Shown here: in pieces, positions 34,625 to 44,500 of the stretch
Layout of the letters: each line of letters begins with the position of its first letter
Position numbering within the stretch: position 1 is the stretch's first letter
Origin: Manis javanica
Taxonomy: Eukaryota > Chordata > Mammalia > Pholidota > Manidae
Direction of reading: 5' to 3'
Length of the DNA: 64,000 nt
NCBI RefSeq assembly: GCF_040802235.1
Contig: NC_133162.1
Coordinates: 79,501 to 143,500, forward strand
Translations under genes and position numbers: made by a program
Notes under the pieces: generated by a model
The model's database searches: none
Seen by the model: the letters and a program-made list of their open reading frames with translations, nothing else
Told to the model about the DNA's origin: nothing

Positions 34625-36830
34625 GATAATGATGAGCCTAAATCTAAACCATACCCTAACCACAATATTGAACCCTAGACCTAACTCCAACTAGAACCCT
34701 AACCTCACCCTACAGCTAACTCTATTAACCTAAAGCCTAATCCTAAACCCTAACCCTATGCCTGACCCCTAACATTCAGCCTCACCTCACTCACATGGAA
34801 CCATAAACCTAACCTTAACTCTCACCATAACTATATCTGCACCCTACACTTACCAAAAGGAAACTGTAATCCTAATGTTGCCAGTAACTGTGACCTCTCA
34901 CCATCTCCTTCATTCACACCTAACGATGACTCTAAACCTAAATGTAACCATAACCCAAACATTGAAAATTAAACCTAACTCTTATCATAACCATATCCTC
35001 ACCCTATACCTAACACTAACCTGAACCCTAACCCTACACCTTACACCTAACCCTCAGCCTCACCCTCACTGACACGGAACCATAATCCTAAACCTAAATC
35101 TAATGCTAGTGCTAACCTTCACCCTAAACAAAAAAAAATTCTAATACTAACCGTAACTCCTTCCTGACTCTAACCCTAACCCACACCCCTAAACCTTTGC
35201 CTTCATCTTCACCTACACATAACCGTAACCTTAAACCTCAACTTAGCCCTAACCCTAACATTAAACCCTATCTCTAACTCTCACCATCACCATATCTTCA
35301 TCCTACACCAAACCCTAAACCTAAGACTAACCCTAACCATAGGCCCTCACCCTTACCCTCACCCTCACCCTCACTCTCACCTCAATGGTAACCTAAATCT
35401 AAACTTAACCCTAGACGTAACCCTGATCCCTCACCAAACCAAAGCAAAACCATAACTACAATCTAAACCTAACCATAACTGTACCCTTCATCCATACCTG
35501 TAACCTGGGCCATGAACCTGAATCCCTGGACCTGAAACCCCAAAGCTCTGAACCTGAACCCTAACCCCTGAACCCAAAACTAAGCCTTTACACCTGAATC
35601 CCAACTCCAACCCTAGCCCTGAGCCCAAACTCCTGAACCCCAACCTGAATCCTTGAACTTGAATACAAAACCTAACCCTGAATCCTAACTGTGGACTCTC
35701 ACCCTGACCTGGATGCTAGGAACCTAAAGAAACAACCATGTTCTTTTCAAGCCCCGGTTGCATATCCTCAAGGACTGCAGCAGATTCATCATTTGGTTCC
35801 GTAGAGCTGCTCTTTAGGTGCATAGCTCTCTTGTTAGTCCCAACTTTATGAACATGATTTCCTCGTGGGACACTGGTATGCACAGAAAGGAAATATTTCT
35901 TGTTGAATGAATCTCTGTTCCTACAGGACTGGACTAGAAGCCCAGTGAACTGAGCTGCTTTGGCATTAGCAGTTGCAGTTTTTCTAACTCTAACCCTCAC
36001 GCTCAACCTCACTGTAACTATAACCATAAGCCAAACCCAATCCTACCTCTAAGCATGATTATACCTGCACCCTACAACTAAACTGCCCTTACCCCTATCC
36101 CTACCCTCTCACCCTCAGCTTTGCTCACACCTAACTATAACCCTGAACCTAAACCAACATTTAAGCCTTCCCATTAACTCTAGTCATGACTATATCCTCA
36201 CCCTATACTTAACCATAAACATAGCCCTAATCCTGGCTCCTAACCCTTACCCTCACCTTCACTCACAACCAATGGTGATCTTAAACCTAAACATACCCCT
36301 ACCCCTAACACTGAACCCTAAACCTAACTCCAACCAAAACTCTAACCTCACCCTACACCTAACACTAACCTTAAGCCTAACCATAAACCCTTACCCTATG
36401 CCTAACCCTGAACCCTCAGCTTCACCCTCACTCACACATAACTGTAATTCTAAACCTAACTGTAATGCTAACCTTCACCCTAAACCCTAAACCTATCACT
36501 AACTGTAACCATATCCTCGCCCTACACCTCACATTAACCCAAATCCTACCCCTAACCCCTCACCCTCACATTTACCCACTCCTAAATGTAAGCCTAACCT
36601 AATCCTAACCCTAAACCTAACTAAAACTGTAACCATATCCTCACACTACAGTTAAATCTAACCCTAACCTTTATCCATACCCTAACCCATACCCTAACCC
36701 CAAGCCTTAACTCAAAACACTGACCATCACTCCTAAGCCTAACAACCCCAACCCTAACCCCTACCCTTAACATCCAACCCTTACTCATAAACCTAAACCT
36801 AAACCCTATTGTTAAGCTCGGGACTTTTTC
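34625..36830. repeat. Degenerate interstitial telomeric repeat, CCCTAA on + strand
   Basis: About 2.2 kb dominated by variants of CCCTAA (CCTAAC, CCTAAA, CCCTCA, CCATAA, CCTGAA). All have the C-rich strand on the + strand, the orientation found at a left chromosome end. A CCCTGAAC-rich variant block occupies about 35,500-35,700. A non-telomeric insert lies at about 35,715-35,985. Longest perfect runs are only two or three hexamers, so the array is old or was proximal variant repeat. Open frames here (for example 36,272-36,490) are repeat artefacts. Confidence 0.95.
35715..35985 (-). other. Exon-like unique insert inside the telomeric array
   Basis: About 270 bp of unique sequence that is coding-like on the minus strand. 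An acceptor-like CCTGTAG|GAACAG (about 35,924) leads into an open frame of ~70 codons ending at a stop near 35,716. The peptide includes 'SSSTEPNDESAAVLEDMQPG'. I do not recognise the protein. It could be a filler at a break-repair junction or a remnant of a subtelomeric gene family. Confidence 0.4.
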
Positions 36831-37088
36831 AGTAAAAACAGCCTCTTCTTTATTCCTGGCTCTCAGCCCAAGGCTGTGCTGTCTGTTTTGCAAACTCCTT
36901 CTCAGAAACAAAGTTCCCTCAATTCCAGTCCCATTTCAGAGACTTATTCATGCATATCCAGAAGCCCGGAGTCTGGCGTCAACCCAGCAAGTGCAGCTGA
37001 TTGATCTGCGGCCCGGGGCCCGGGGCGCGAGGCGCAGAGACTCCTCGGGGCGGCGCTGGGGCGCGGTTTACGCCCCACAAGGCACGGG
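36831..37088. other. GC-rich flank of telomeric array
   Basis: Unique sequence rising to a CpG-dense block (37,008-37,078, CGGGGCCCGGGGCGCGAGG-type), immediately proximal to the telomeric array. It looks like subtelomeric promoter DNA. Confidence 0.5.
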
Positions 37089-37230
37089 CCTCACTCCACG
37101 CCCCAGACTGACCCTGCCTCACCTTGTGCCCCTAACCACTCACCCCACCTCACCCCGCACCCCAGACTGATCCCGCTTCACCCTGAGCTCCTAACTCACC
37201 GGCCTCACCCCATGCCCAGACTCACAGAAG
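37089..37230. repeat. Two-and-a-half tandem 55-59-bp subtelomeric units
   Basis: Units start at 37,089, 37,148 and 37,203 with CCTCACTCCACGCCCCAGAC or a variant. Each has a CCAGACTGA/CCCAGACTC core, and the first two also share GCCTCACC/GCTTCACC. They lie between the telomeric array and two CTCF-like motifs. Confidence 0.85.
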
Positions 37231-37433
37231 ATGCAATTCTCCACCCTTCTCGTCCTCCGAAGATGAGCAGCAGCTGTTGGCATGCAGGAAGCTTCTCTTC
37301 AGGTCTCAGCTTCTCCCTCCACGGCATCTGCTCCACGGGCGCTGAGGAGACCAGGGCTCCTGTCAGCTGGGCGTGTCGCCCAGTCTGCGGACTGAATGCG
37401 CAGGGGCCCCCCGGGTCAGCGAGGTGCACACTG

Positions 37434-37447
37434 GCGCCCCCTGCGGG
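37434..37447 (-). promoter_or_regulatory. CTCF-like motif 1
   Basis: Minus strand CCCGCAGGGGGCGC fits the CTCF core CCASYAGRKGGCRC at 13 of 14 positions. Confidence 0.5.
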
Positions 37448-37491
37448 CCTTCACTGTGAATGCAGGATGTGTGCTCACAGTTTAGGAGGCG

Positions 37492-37505
37492 GCGCCCCCT
37501 CCTGG
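37492..37505 (-). promoter_or_regulatory. CTCF-like motif 2
   Basis: Minus strand CCAGGAGGGGGCGC fits the CTCF core at 13 of 14 positions. It has the same orientation as motif 1 and is 58 bp away. Confidence 0.5.
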
Positions 37506-37529
37506 CGATCTAGCTGAATGATGAAACTG

Positions 37530-37930
37530 GACATCTAAAAAGCTGGCGCCAAGTTCTACAAGGAAATGAAGACGAAAATCTTCATGACCTTGGGTATGGT
37601 GATGTCGTAACATCCAACACCAAAAGCCTATACGCAAAAAAACAAGAGTTAATAAAGTGAACTTTATAAAATTTAAATGTTCTGCTCTGTGAAAGGTCTT
37701 GTTCAGAGAACCAAAAACATAAGCCACAAACTAGGAGAAAATATTTGCAAAACATAAAATTAAAAGATTTGTATTCAAAATATAACAAAGAAATCTAAAA
37801 CAAAAATCCCCTTTAAAAATGGGTAAATATATGAACAGACACCTCACCAAAAAAGATATGCAGACAGCAAATAAGCATTAAAAATATGCTCAACATCACC
37901 TGTCATTGGGGAATTACAACATAGTGTTGC
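37530..37930 (+). mobile_element. L1 ORF2 fragment
   Basis: A-rich L1 phrases include 'GTGAAAGGTCTTGTTCAGAG', 'GCCACAAACTAGGAGAAAAT' and 'ATGAACAGACACCTCACC'. Broken and 5' truncated. Confidence 0.75.
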
Positions 37931-38559
37931 TGGGCAGCTGGGTCTGGGGAGATCTCTCCCTGAGCACTAGATGAAACATCAACCTGGACGGGGAAGGACG
38001 GGGAAGGGTTCTTGACTCTGAACAATAAATAATGCTCTAACAGGTCAGCTGAGTGTTGTTAAGAAAGGAATTCCTTAAGGTGGGAGTAGTAGTGGATGGC
38101 AGCAGCTTTGCAGACAGGGGAGAGCAAGGGAGAACAGAGGGAGGGAAGGGAAGCTCATTGAACTCCTTCTTGGCATGGGGCAGATCCCTTGCCAACTCCT
38201 AAAGCCAGGGTCACCTGGTATTGTGTCTGCTTGAATCTGCACAGCATGGGAACTAAGCTCCTATCACCCCAGGACTTGGGGAAGCCACAGAACACTGGAT
38301 GGAGTGAGATCATGTTCTGAGAACTTCCCAAAGCAAAGGAAGGAAATTTGGGGGCAGGCTACTAAAGAGCATGATCATACAGCTGCAGTCCTGTCTGTGT
38401 CACCCAACTGAGGGGAACTTGCAAGCCCAAATCAGAGCTCTCAGTAGCCCCTCCATACTTGTCTGAAGTAGGACAGAGTCAAGACTTGTGCTTAAGTCTA
38501 GAAAATAGAAGGAAATAGCAAAGCAACAAAGATACTTACCACTGGAGGAGCACAGAGAC
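37931..38559. other. No recognised gene
   Basis: Unique-looking sequence, no coding signal. Confidence 0.4.
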
Positions 38560-39000
38560 CAAACACAGTAAGTTGAGTAGCGAGAGGGCTTTATTTAAGG
38601 CAAAAAGTACACAAAGAAAGGGGAATGCAGGAAACCTCGGAGAGGAGGCACACTCAAGGGCTTAGGATTCTGTCTTTTAAGGCTTTCAGAAATGGGGCAA
38701 AGGGCAGAGGGGGGCAGGGTAGGCTTCACATGTGGCCTCACGATGTCTTTGGTGAGAGGTGTTATTTCACCATTCACAGTCAGTCCTCTAGATATTCTGC
38801 AAGATAAACAACACAAGGAATTTATTGATCTTGTTTTTCTCCAAAACAGTGGTTACCCTCAAGCATTGGAGACATACCATTTAGGACAGCTCGCCCTGCC
38901 TTAAGCTACGGTCAGCTGTTGCCTAATTACCAAAAATATGTTAGGAATCTTACCTCTTAACTCCCTGGTTAGGAATCTTACTTCCTAACCAGAACTGTTT
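38560..39000 (-). mobile_element. Probable ERV LTR, minus orientation
   Basis: On the minus strand a poly(A) signal (AAATAAAGCC, about 38,588-38,597) lies near one end. The body has LTR-like composition and a repeated 'TTAGGAATCTTAC' (38,941 and 38,969). Ends are not fixed. Confidence 0.45.
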
Positions 39001-39002
39001 GG

Positions 39003-39126
39003 GACTGTAGAACTCCCAAAGCTGAGCCTCTCAGGTCAGTCACTGGGCATGGAGGCTGGGAAGAGGTGAGCATAGCAGATGCTGAACTGCTTCTCACCAG
39101 TGGTTTGCTCCAGGTCCAGACCTTAG
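39003..39126 (+). pseudogene. Stray KRAB-B exon/intron fragment of a ZNF gene
   Basis: About 124 bp closely matching the minus-strand KRAB-B region of the zinc-finger gene at ~60,430-60,313. Both read CTGTAGAACTCCCAAAGC, then CAGGTCAGTCACTGGGCA, then GAGCTGC/GAACTGC and CCAGGTCCAGACCTTA. The match crosses the splice donor into intron, so it arose by DNA duplication and not from an mRNA. Confidence 0.75.
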
Positions 39127-39416
39127 TCCCCCAACAGCAAGTGGGTGAGGAACACCAGGAACACTCCTTCATTTCTACTGGGATGCACATACAGCCCCTC
39201 TGAAAGAAGAGTTTGGCAGTTTCTTTCAAAACGAGTCTAATGTAAGGATTCAACAATCACATCTCCAATATTTGGACAACTGTTTTGAAAAACTATGTCC
39301 CAGCAAAATCCAGCATGCAATTATGCACAGCAGCTCTATTCATAATGGCTAAAAACTTAAAGAATTCAGAATGTCTTCAGTAGATGAATGCATAAGCAAA
39401 CTTTGGTACATTCACG
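39127..39416 (+). mobile_element. Old L1 3' fragment
   Basis: Diverged L1 ORF2 end: 'CAGCAGCTCTATTCATAATG', then 'TCTTCAGTAGATGAATGCAT', then 'TTTGGTACATTCACGTG'. Confidence 0.6.
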
Positions 39417-40530
39417 TGAAGGGGAGCAGAATATGCCGCCCCAAAATATGCATCTTTGGTGTAAGAATTATTTACGGTTGGCTAACTTTTTTAAATGGAA
39501 GACAGGAGAATCTCTAAAAAAAAAGTAGTAGAAGTTGCCCTTTGTGAAGGAAATCTATATTATTAGGGAAATCTCCATCCGTAAAGGTGTGTCCCTCTTT
39601 GCGCGGGGTGGGGTGAGGGGGGTGGAGGGGATAGGATGACTGAGTCTTTAGAAACTTTTATCAATGGGAGAAGCCTGGACTTCAATCTGCACGACCACCA
39701 TAACCTTGTTTACTGTGCTTTGTCTGAAAACCTCCATTAACTGGCTCCCGGACACAACTTCCTTCGGTTTCAGCTGAAGATGATTTTGAAGGTGATGGCT
39801 TGACCCTTTCCCTGACCCTATTCCTGATGGTTACCTTGACCTTTAATCCTAACATTGATTCTGTGACTTTTTCATAACCTTATCCATATCATAGGATGCA
39901 GGGATTTGTAGAAGCCTTGAGGTGAAAATTCAAGCTTTGGTCCTTTGGAAGGGTACACTTGGAAGAGGGAACAGCCTTTTGAAGTCTTGAGATGGGCTTG
40001 AGCCTATATGTTTTAAGGAACGAGGCTGGTGACTAGAGCAGAGTGAATGAGGGGAGTCCAGTCGGGTTGGGCATTGTCAAGCTGGGGAAATGATTTAAGG
40101 AAATAAACCCATACCATGCAAGACTAGTAACTGTTGCACAGGAAACACTAATTGTTAGTTCCTATTTTTAGTATTTCCATGCTATGAGTGAGAAACACTG
40201 GAGTTAGCTCTTAGTGCAGGGCTATGCATATGTGGTGATCAAAATTGCACCTTAGGCTGGTGTGGGTAAAATTGTAGTATATCCAGAGTATCTCCCCTGG
40301 CTTTAGTGCATCTGTATATAAGGAGGCATTCCTCAGGGGTGGGTAAAAGTTCATCTCCATATCAATGGGTAATTCCTGGGCAACTAGGGCTTATCGGAAC
40401 CTGAGAGGTGAGGGGGAGGGCTGGTTTTCTTTCTGCAGGAGCAGGAAAGAGAGATGGCCCCGGACTGCAGTTTGTAAGCAATAAACGGGTTTTAAACTTT
40501 ATTTCTCCCACTGACTGATTTTGATTTTAG
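39417..40530 (+). mobile_element. ERV LTR with TATA box and poly(A) signal
   Basis: Starts near TGAAGGGGAGCAGAATATGC. It contains a TATA box (TGTATATAAGG, about 40,312) and AATAAA at about 40,480 ('AAGCAATAAACGGG'), followed by a T-rich R/U5 stretch. Length ~1.1 kb, no internal genes. The 3' boundary is uncertain. Confidence 0.6.
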
Positions 40531-41219
40531 AGGTATTTTGCCCCAGGATTTCCTTTCCCCAGATTTACAGTTGGTTATCATCATCGCGACGGGATGTCAG
40601 CATACAAGAACTAGCTTCCTACACAGTGAACCACCAGCTTCACAGGCTGAGGTCAGGAACTTTGACCTACACCATCTGCACCCAGTTGCAACAGACCTTC
40701 CCAACCCTGTAGCCTTGCCCTTGACGGAGTCATCACATCACCCTTGGAGGGGCTGGTGACCACGTTCATCGGCCCCCAGTGACAAAGAGTGCAACCTTGG
40801 GCAGGGCACCCTTGTCCACTACCTGCTGCAGGAGCCGACTTCCCCATGGCCCACCAAGGCTGCCTGAGTAATGCCAGGGCGCCCCCTGCCTGTCCTGCAG
40901 ACCCAGACACCACCCATCCCCTTGGGCCACGCCTCTAGCAGGGACGTGTCAACTGGGAGGCGGGGCCAGCCTAGGGATCAAGCTGGGAGGAACAAGGACC
41001 TTGCTTTCCCCGGTCCTCTCCTCAGCGTACAGCTGAAAAGAGCTGATATGATTAGTCAGGCGAAGCCAACACACTTGGCATTGCTCCAGAATGCCTAAGC
41101 GGAGTTGTCGATGAACCGGACAGCTCCTCACTGCGGTCAGGACCAACTGCAGAGACCGGGTATCAGACTGGATTCCTCAGATTCCTCACTGCGCCGCACT
41201 GTTGTACTTGGAACTACTC
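40531..41219. other. Upstream flank of SYCE1
   Basis: Increasingly GC-rich. Contains a CTCF-like motif on the minus strand at 40,879-40,892 (CAGGCAGGGGGCGC, 12 of 14 positions). No gene recognised. Confidence 0.4.
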
Positions 41220-41527
41220 TTAGCAGCAAAAAGTGGGCGGTCGCTTGGGAGGCCTCTACACATGCGCGCATCACGGACTCTCAACTGGCCAATGGCAAAC
41301 CTGGGAGACCGCACGTAGCCCTCCTCTTATCTAGCCTGGATTCGGAGCCGCTTTAAGCATGCGCGTTAGTGCTTGCCCAGAGCCGTTACCAGGGCTCCCC
41401 ACAGTGGAAGGAATACGTCTCGGAGCGCACTGCGCAGGCGTGTTTTGTAGCCGCCCCGCCCCCGGCGCGGATTTAAGCCAATCCCAGCGGAGACGCCCAA
41501 CGCCGGAGGCGCGCGCCCCGGGAGGAG
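41220..41527 (+). promoter_or_regulatory. SYCE1: SYCE1 promoter and 5' UTR
   Basis: GC-rich sequence directly upstream of the SYCE1 start codon. It contains a palindromic ATGCGCGCAT (41,262-41,271), GCATGCGCG (41,358), CTGCGCAGGCG (about 41,429) as NRF1-like sites, GTGGGCGG (about 41,233), and a TTTAAGCCAAT element (CCAAT at 41,478-41,482). No TATA box at a canonical distance. These fit a CpG-type promoter; germline restriction is known for SYCE1 but is not visible here. Confidence 0.7.
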
Positions 41528-44500
41528 ATGGCAGGGCGGCCGGTACCCTCGAGCGCGGAGCCCGCTGGAGCCCTGGACGCCGCTGGGAAGGCCGGAGGTA
41601 GTGCTGGGGGGACCGTCGAGGACCGCGGTCGGGAGCCGGAATGGAGTGGGGCTGGGAGCGCGCGCGGGTGGCCCCTTAAAATCGGAGCAGCTTCAGGCGG
41701 TCAGGGCGGCCTTGCGGCTGGGCCCCGAGAGTCTCCACAGGCGTCCTTACACCAAGGAGCGCTCCCCTGGGCCCAGCCCTCCTGAGGCAGCGAACACAGC
41801 CCTCACGCCCGCCTCGCAACCGGTGCAGGGCTCCGTTTCCCTGTTGCCCCGCAGTAGTGCTTACCGTGGGGGTACAGACCGAGGGTCCCCACGACATTCC
41901 ATTTGTTCTCTTCCTGACACTGACCTGCTGCGGCTCCCACCACGCCGGGGAAGGGTGTACACGGCCGCTCGTTTCAGTTTTACAAGTTCAAAAATTACAG
42001 CCCAGCATGGAGAAGAAAAATATAAAACTCCCCTTCAGCCGCAAATAGTGACTCTGTGGCATCTTACTATACTGATGGGCAGTGACTGCAGTGTGGTATG
42101 GGGGGACACGATAATAATGGGTGAAGGTAGTAACCACATTTTTTTTTCATGTGAAACCTTCATTAGAGTGTATATCAATAATACCTTAGTAAAAAAAATT
42201 AACTGAAAAAAAACCCCTCCCCATCAGCCAAATCCACCATTTGAATGTGCCCCTGGGTATTTTACGGGAATACTTGGACTCGCACAAAAGTGGAAGAAGT
42301 GCGGCACCCCCACCCGTCCCCCCATTGACTCGGCTCCCGTTGGCCGTCTGTCACCCTCCTCAAAACTGTCATGAGCACATGTCTGTGATTCCCTTCAGAC
42401 CTGCCTACAGTGTAGACTTGGTACACAGGAGGTGTGCCGCACTGTTTTTACAAAATAAAGGGTTGACTGAAGAAATAGGTGCAGCAAGAGCACTTGTTTG
42501 GAGCAGGGTGTGGCCCCTGGAAACAGCGCTAAGCCAAGGACAGAGCGACCCAGGACAGGGGCGTATACATCCCCTTGATAAGGCACCCGTGCCCCCGCTG
42601 TGCTAAAGAAGCCTTTTCGTGTCACCGGTTCCATTTCCTCATATGAGGCAGCATATGTAGGTGAAGGTTCAATCAGCTTCACCCAGTCTTAGTTTGGGCC
42701 ACTGTATCAGAAAGAGCACAGCCGGGTGGTTCATGAACTACAGAGTTTTATCTCTCACGGTTCTGGAGGCTGAAAGCCCAAGTAAGAAGCACCAGCAGAT
42801 TCAGGTTTTGGGGAGGACTAGCTCCCTGGTTCCCAGACGATGGTCCTCTCGCTGTCTTCACATGGCAGGAGCAAGGGAGCCTCTGAGGTCTCTCACAACG
42901 GCCCTAATCCCATTCGTGAGGCTCCACCCTCTTGACTTAATCACCTCCCAAAGGCCCCACCTCTTAGTGTGATGCCGTCAGGCAGTAGGATTTCAACATA
43001 TGAAACTAGGGGGTACACAGCCATTCCCTCTGGAGCAACCAACAGTGGAATAAATTTAAAGGATAAATAGGCTTCCATTTTCAGTCTCTCAGCTTGTTTT
43101 AAAAAATGGGGCAGGGTGCCTTCTAGTATTAGTCACACTGTGGAGACACAGGCCTTCCCATACTGAGTTGATAGGAAGGCTAGTGAGTAAAGGCTTTGCA
43201 AGAGCTCCTCTGACAAGATTTTTAGAATTTAGATTTCTTTGTTCCTTTTTCAGTCACCTTACTGGGGGATCACACAAAACACGTAGATGTACAGACAGAC
43301 TAGTTGCTAGGGTCTAGACAGTCATAGAACATCATGAGGAGTATATGGCTAAATCCAGGTGTACCCATGCACACTGGGAAATAACTGTACAGTAGATAAA
43401 ATGTGATAAAAACTCAGGTTGACTAAATCAACTTTTAAATTACTAGATATATTTATCCTGATACAGCATGATCTTCAAAAGAGATGTTTTTATGGGAGGA
43501 AAGTAAGATGGAAAAATTGTAATTATAGCACTGTATAGGTGGCACAGAAAGATGTCTGGAGGCTGTTTTCCTAATAAGGGCTTAGGGAAAGGAGTTTAGA
43601 TTTGAGGGGAGTGCAGAGGTGAAGGAATTTTTTTAATGTTATGGTTTTTTTCTACTAGGTGTATTTGCTACTTGCTGGAGCTTTAAAATGTAACAGGAGG
43701 AGAGATTTTTTAAATGCCATTTGAGGATCAGATGCTGACATATGACTGTTAATCTCTCCATTATATTTGTTACTACATAGGAGAGTGTTCTTACCCTTGA
43801 GAACTTCACACTGGGGTATTATGGGGCAATGAAGCATTCTGCAATGCATTCCCAAAGTCCAGAAATGTTAGCAAATGGGATATCAGGAAGAAGTGCATAT
43901 AGTAGCTGTGTGTCTTATTTCTGTAACTTCTAGGTAAATTTGAAATTATTTTAAGTAAAAAGGAGGGGGCTCATACTGCACAGGCTGTTTTGTACCCTGG
44001 ATGTTTTATTAATAACAGTTGGCTCATCCAGCAGATATTTACTGCTTTCTCACTCTGTGTCTTAGGAAAAGCACTAGGCATGCAGTAAAGAACAGAAACA
44101 GGCCAGCTCACTCCCCAGGCTATTAACAGTAATACCCAGAAAAATGGTTGCCCAAACAACTGTAAAATAATTTTGTGGTCACTCAAGGAAATTTACTAAC
44201 TTTTAAAAATATGCAGAAGTGTATGTGGTGAGAAGTAAACATCCTCTTCTCTGTCGTTTCATGCCCTACCCTCCAAAGATAACTACTGTTGAACTTCTTT
44301 GTATGCGAGTCCAGTCAGAAATGGCCTAGACATGGGATACGTACATTTGCAGACTGACAGTGTATTATTCATCTCCTTTCACAACCATATGGGATTCTGT
44401 TTTACACCACCTTTTTGCACTTTTTTCCTTTTAATCTATCTAGTAACTTCTCATGTTAATACGTATCAACCTACCTCCTTTTCAATGGCTGCACAGTATT

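Noticed and set aside
34625..36830. Head-to-head telomere fusion site
   Set aside because: A fusion would show TTAGGG-type repeats left of the CCCTAA array. The sequence left of 34,625 has none; all repeats share one orientation.
34625..36830. CRISPR-like array of spaced repeats
   Set aside because: This is eukaryotic DNA, and the units are contiguous degenerate hexamers without regular unique spacers.
36272..36911. Open frames of 70-96 codons on both strands in the 36.3-36.9 kb region
   Set aside because: They are translations of degenerate CCCTAA repeats (VRVRVRV-type or TLTLTL-type peptides), or run off the end of that array, and not genes.
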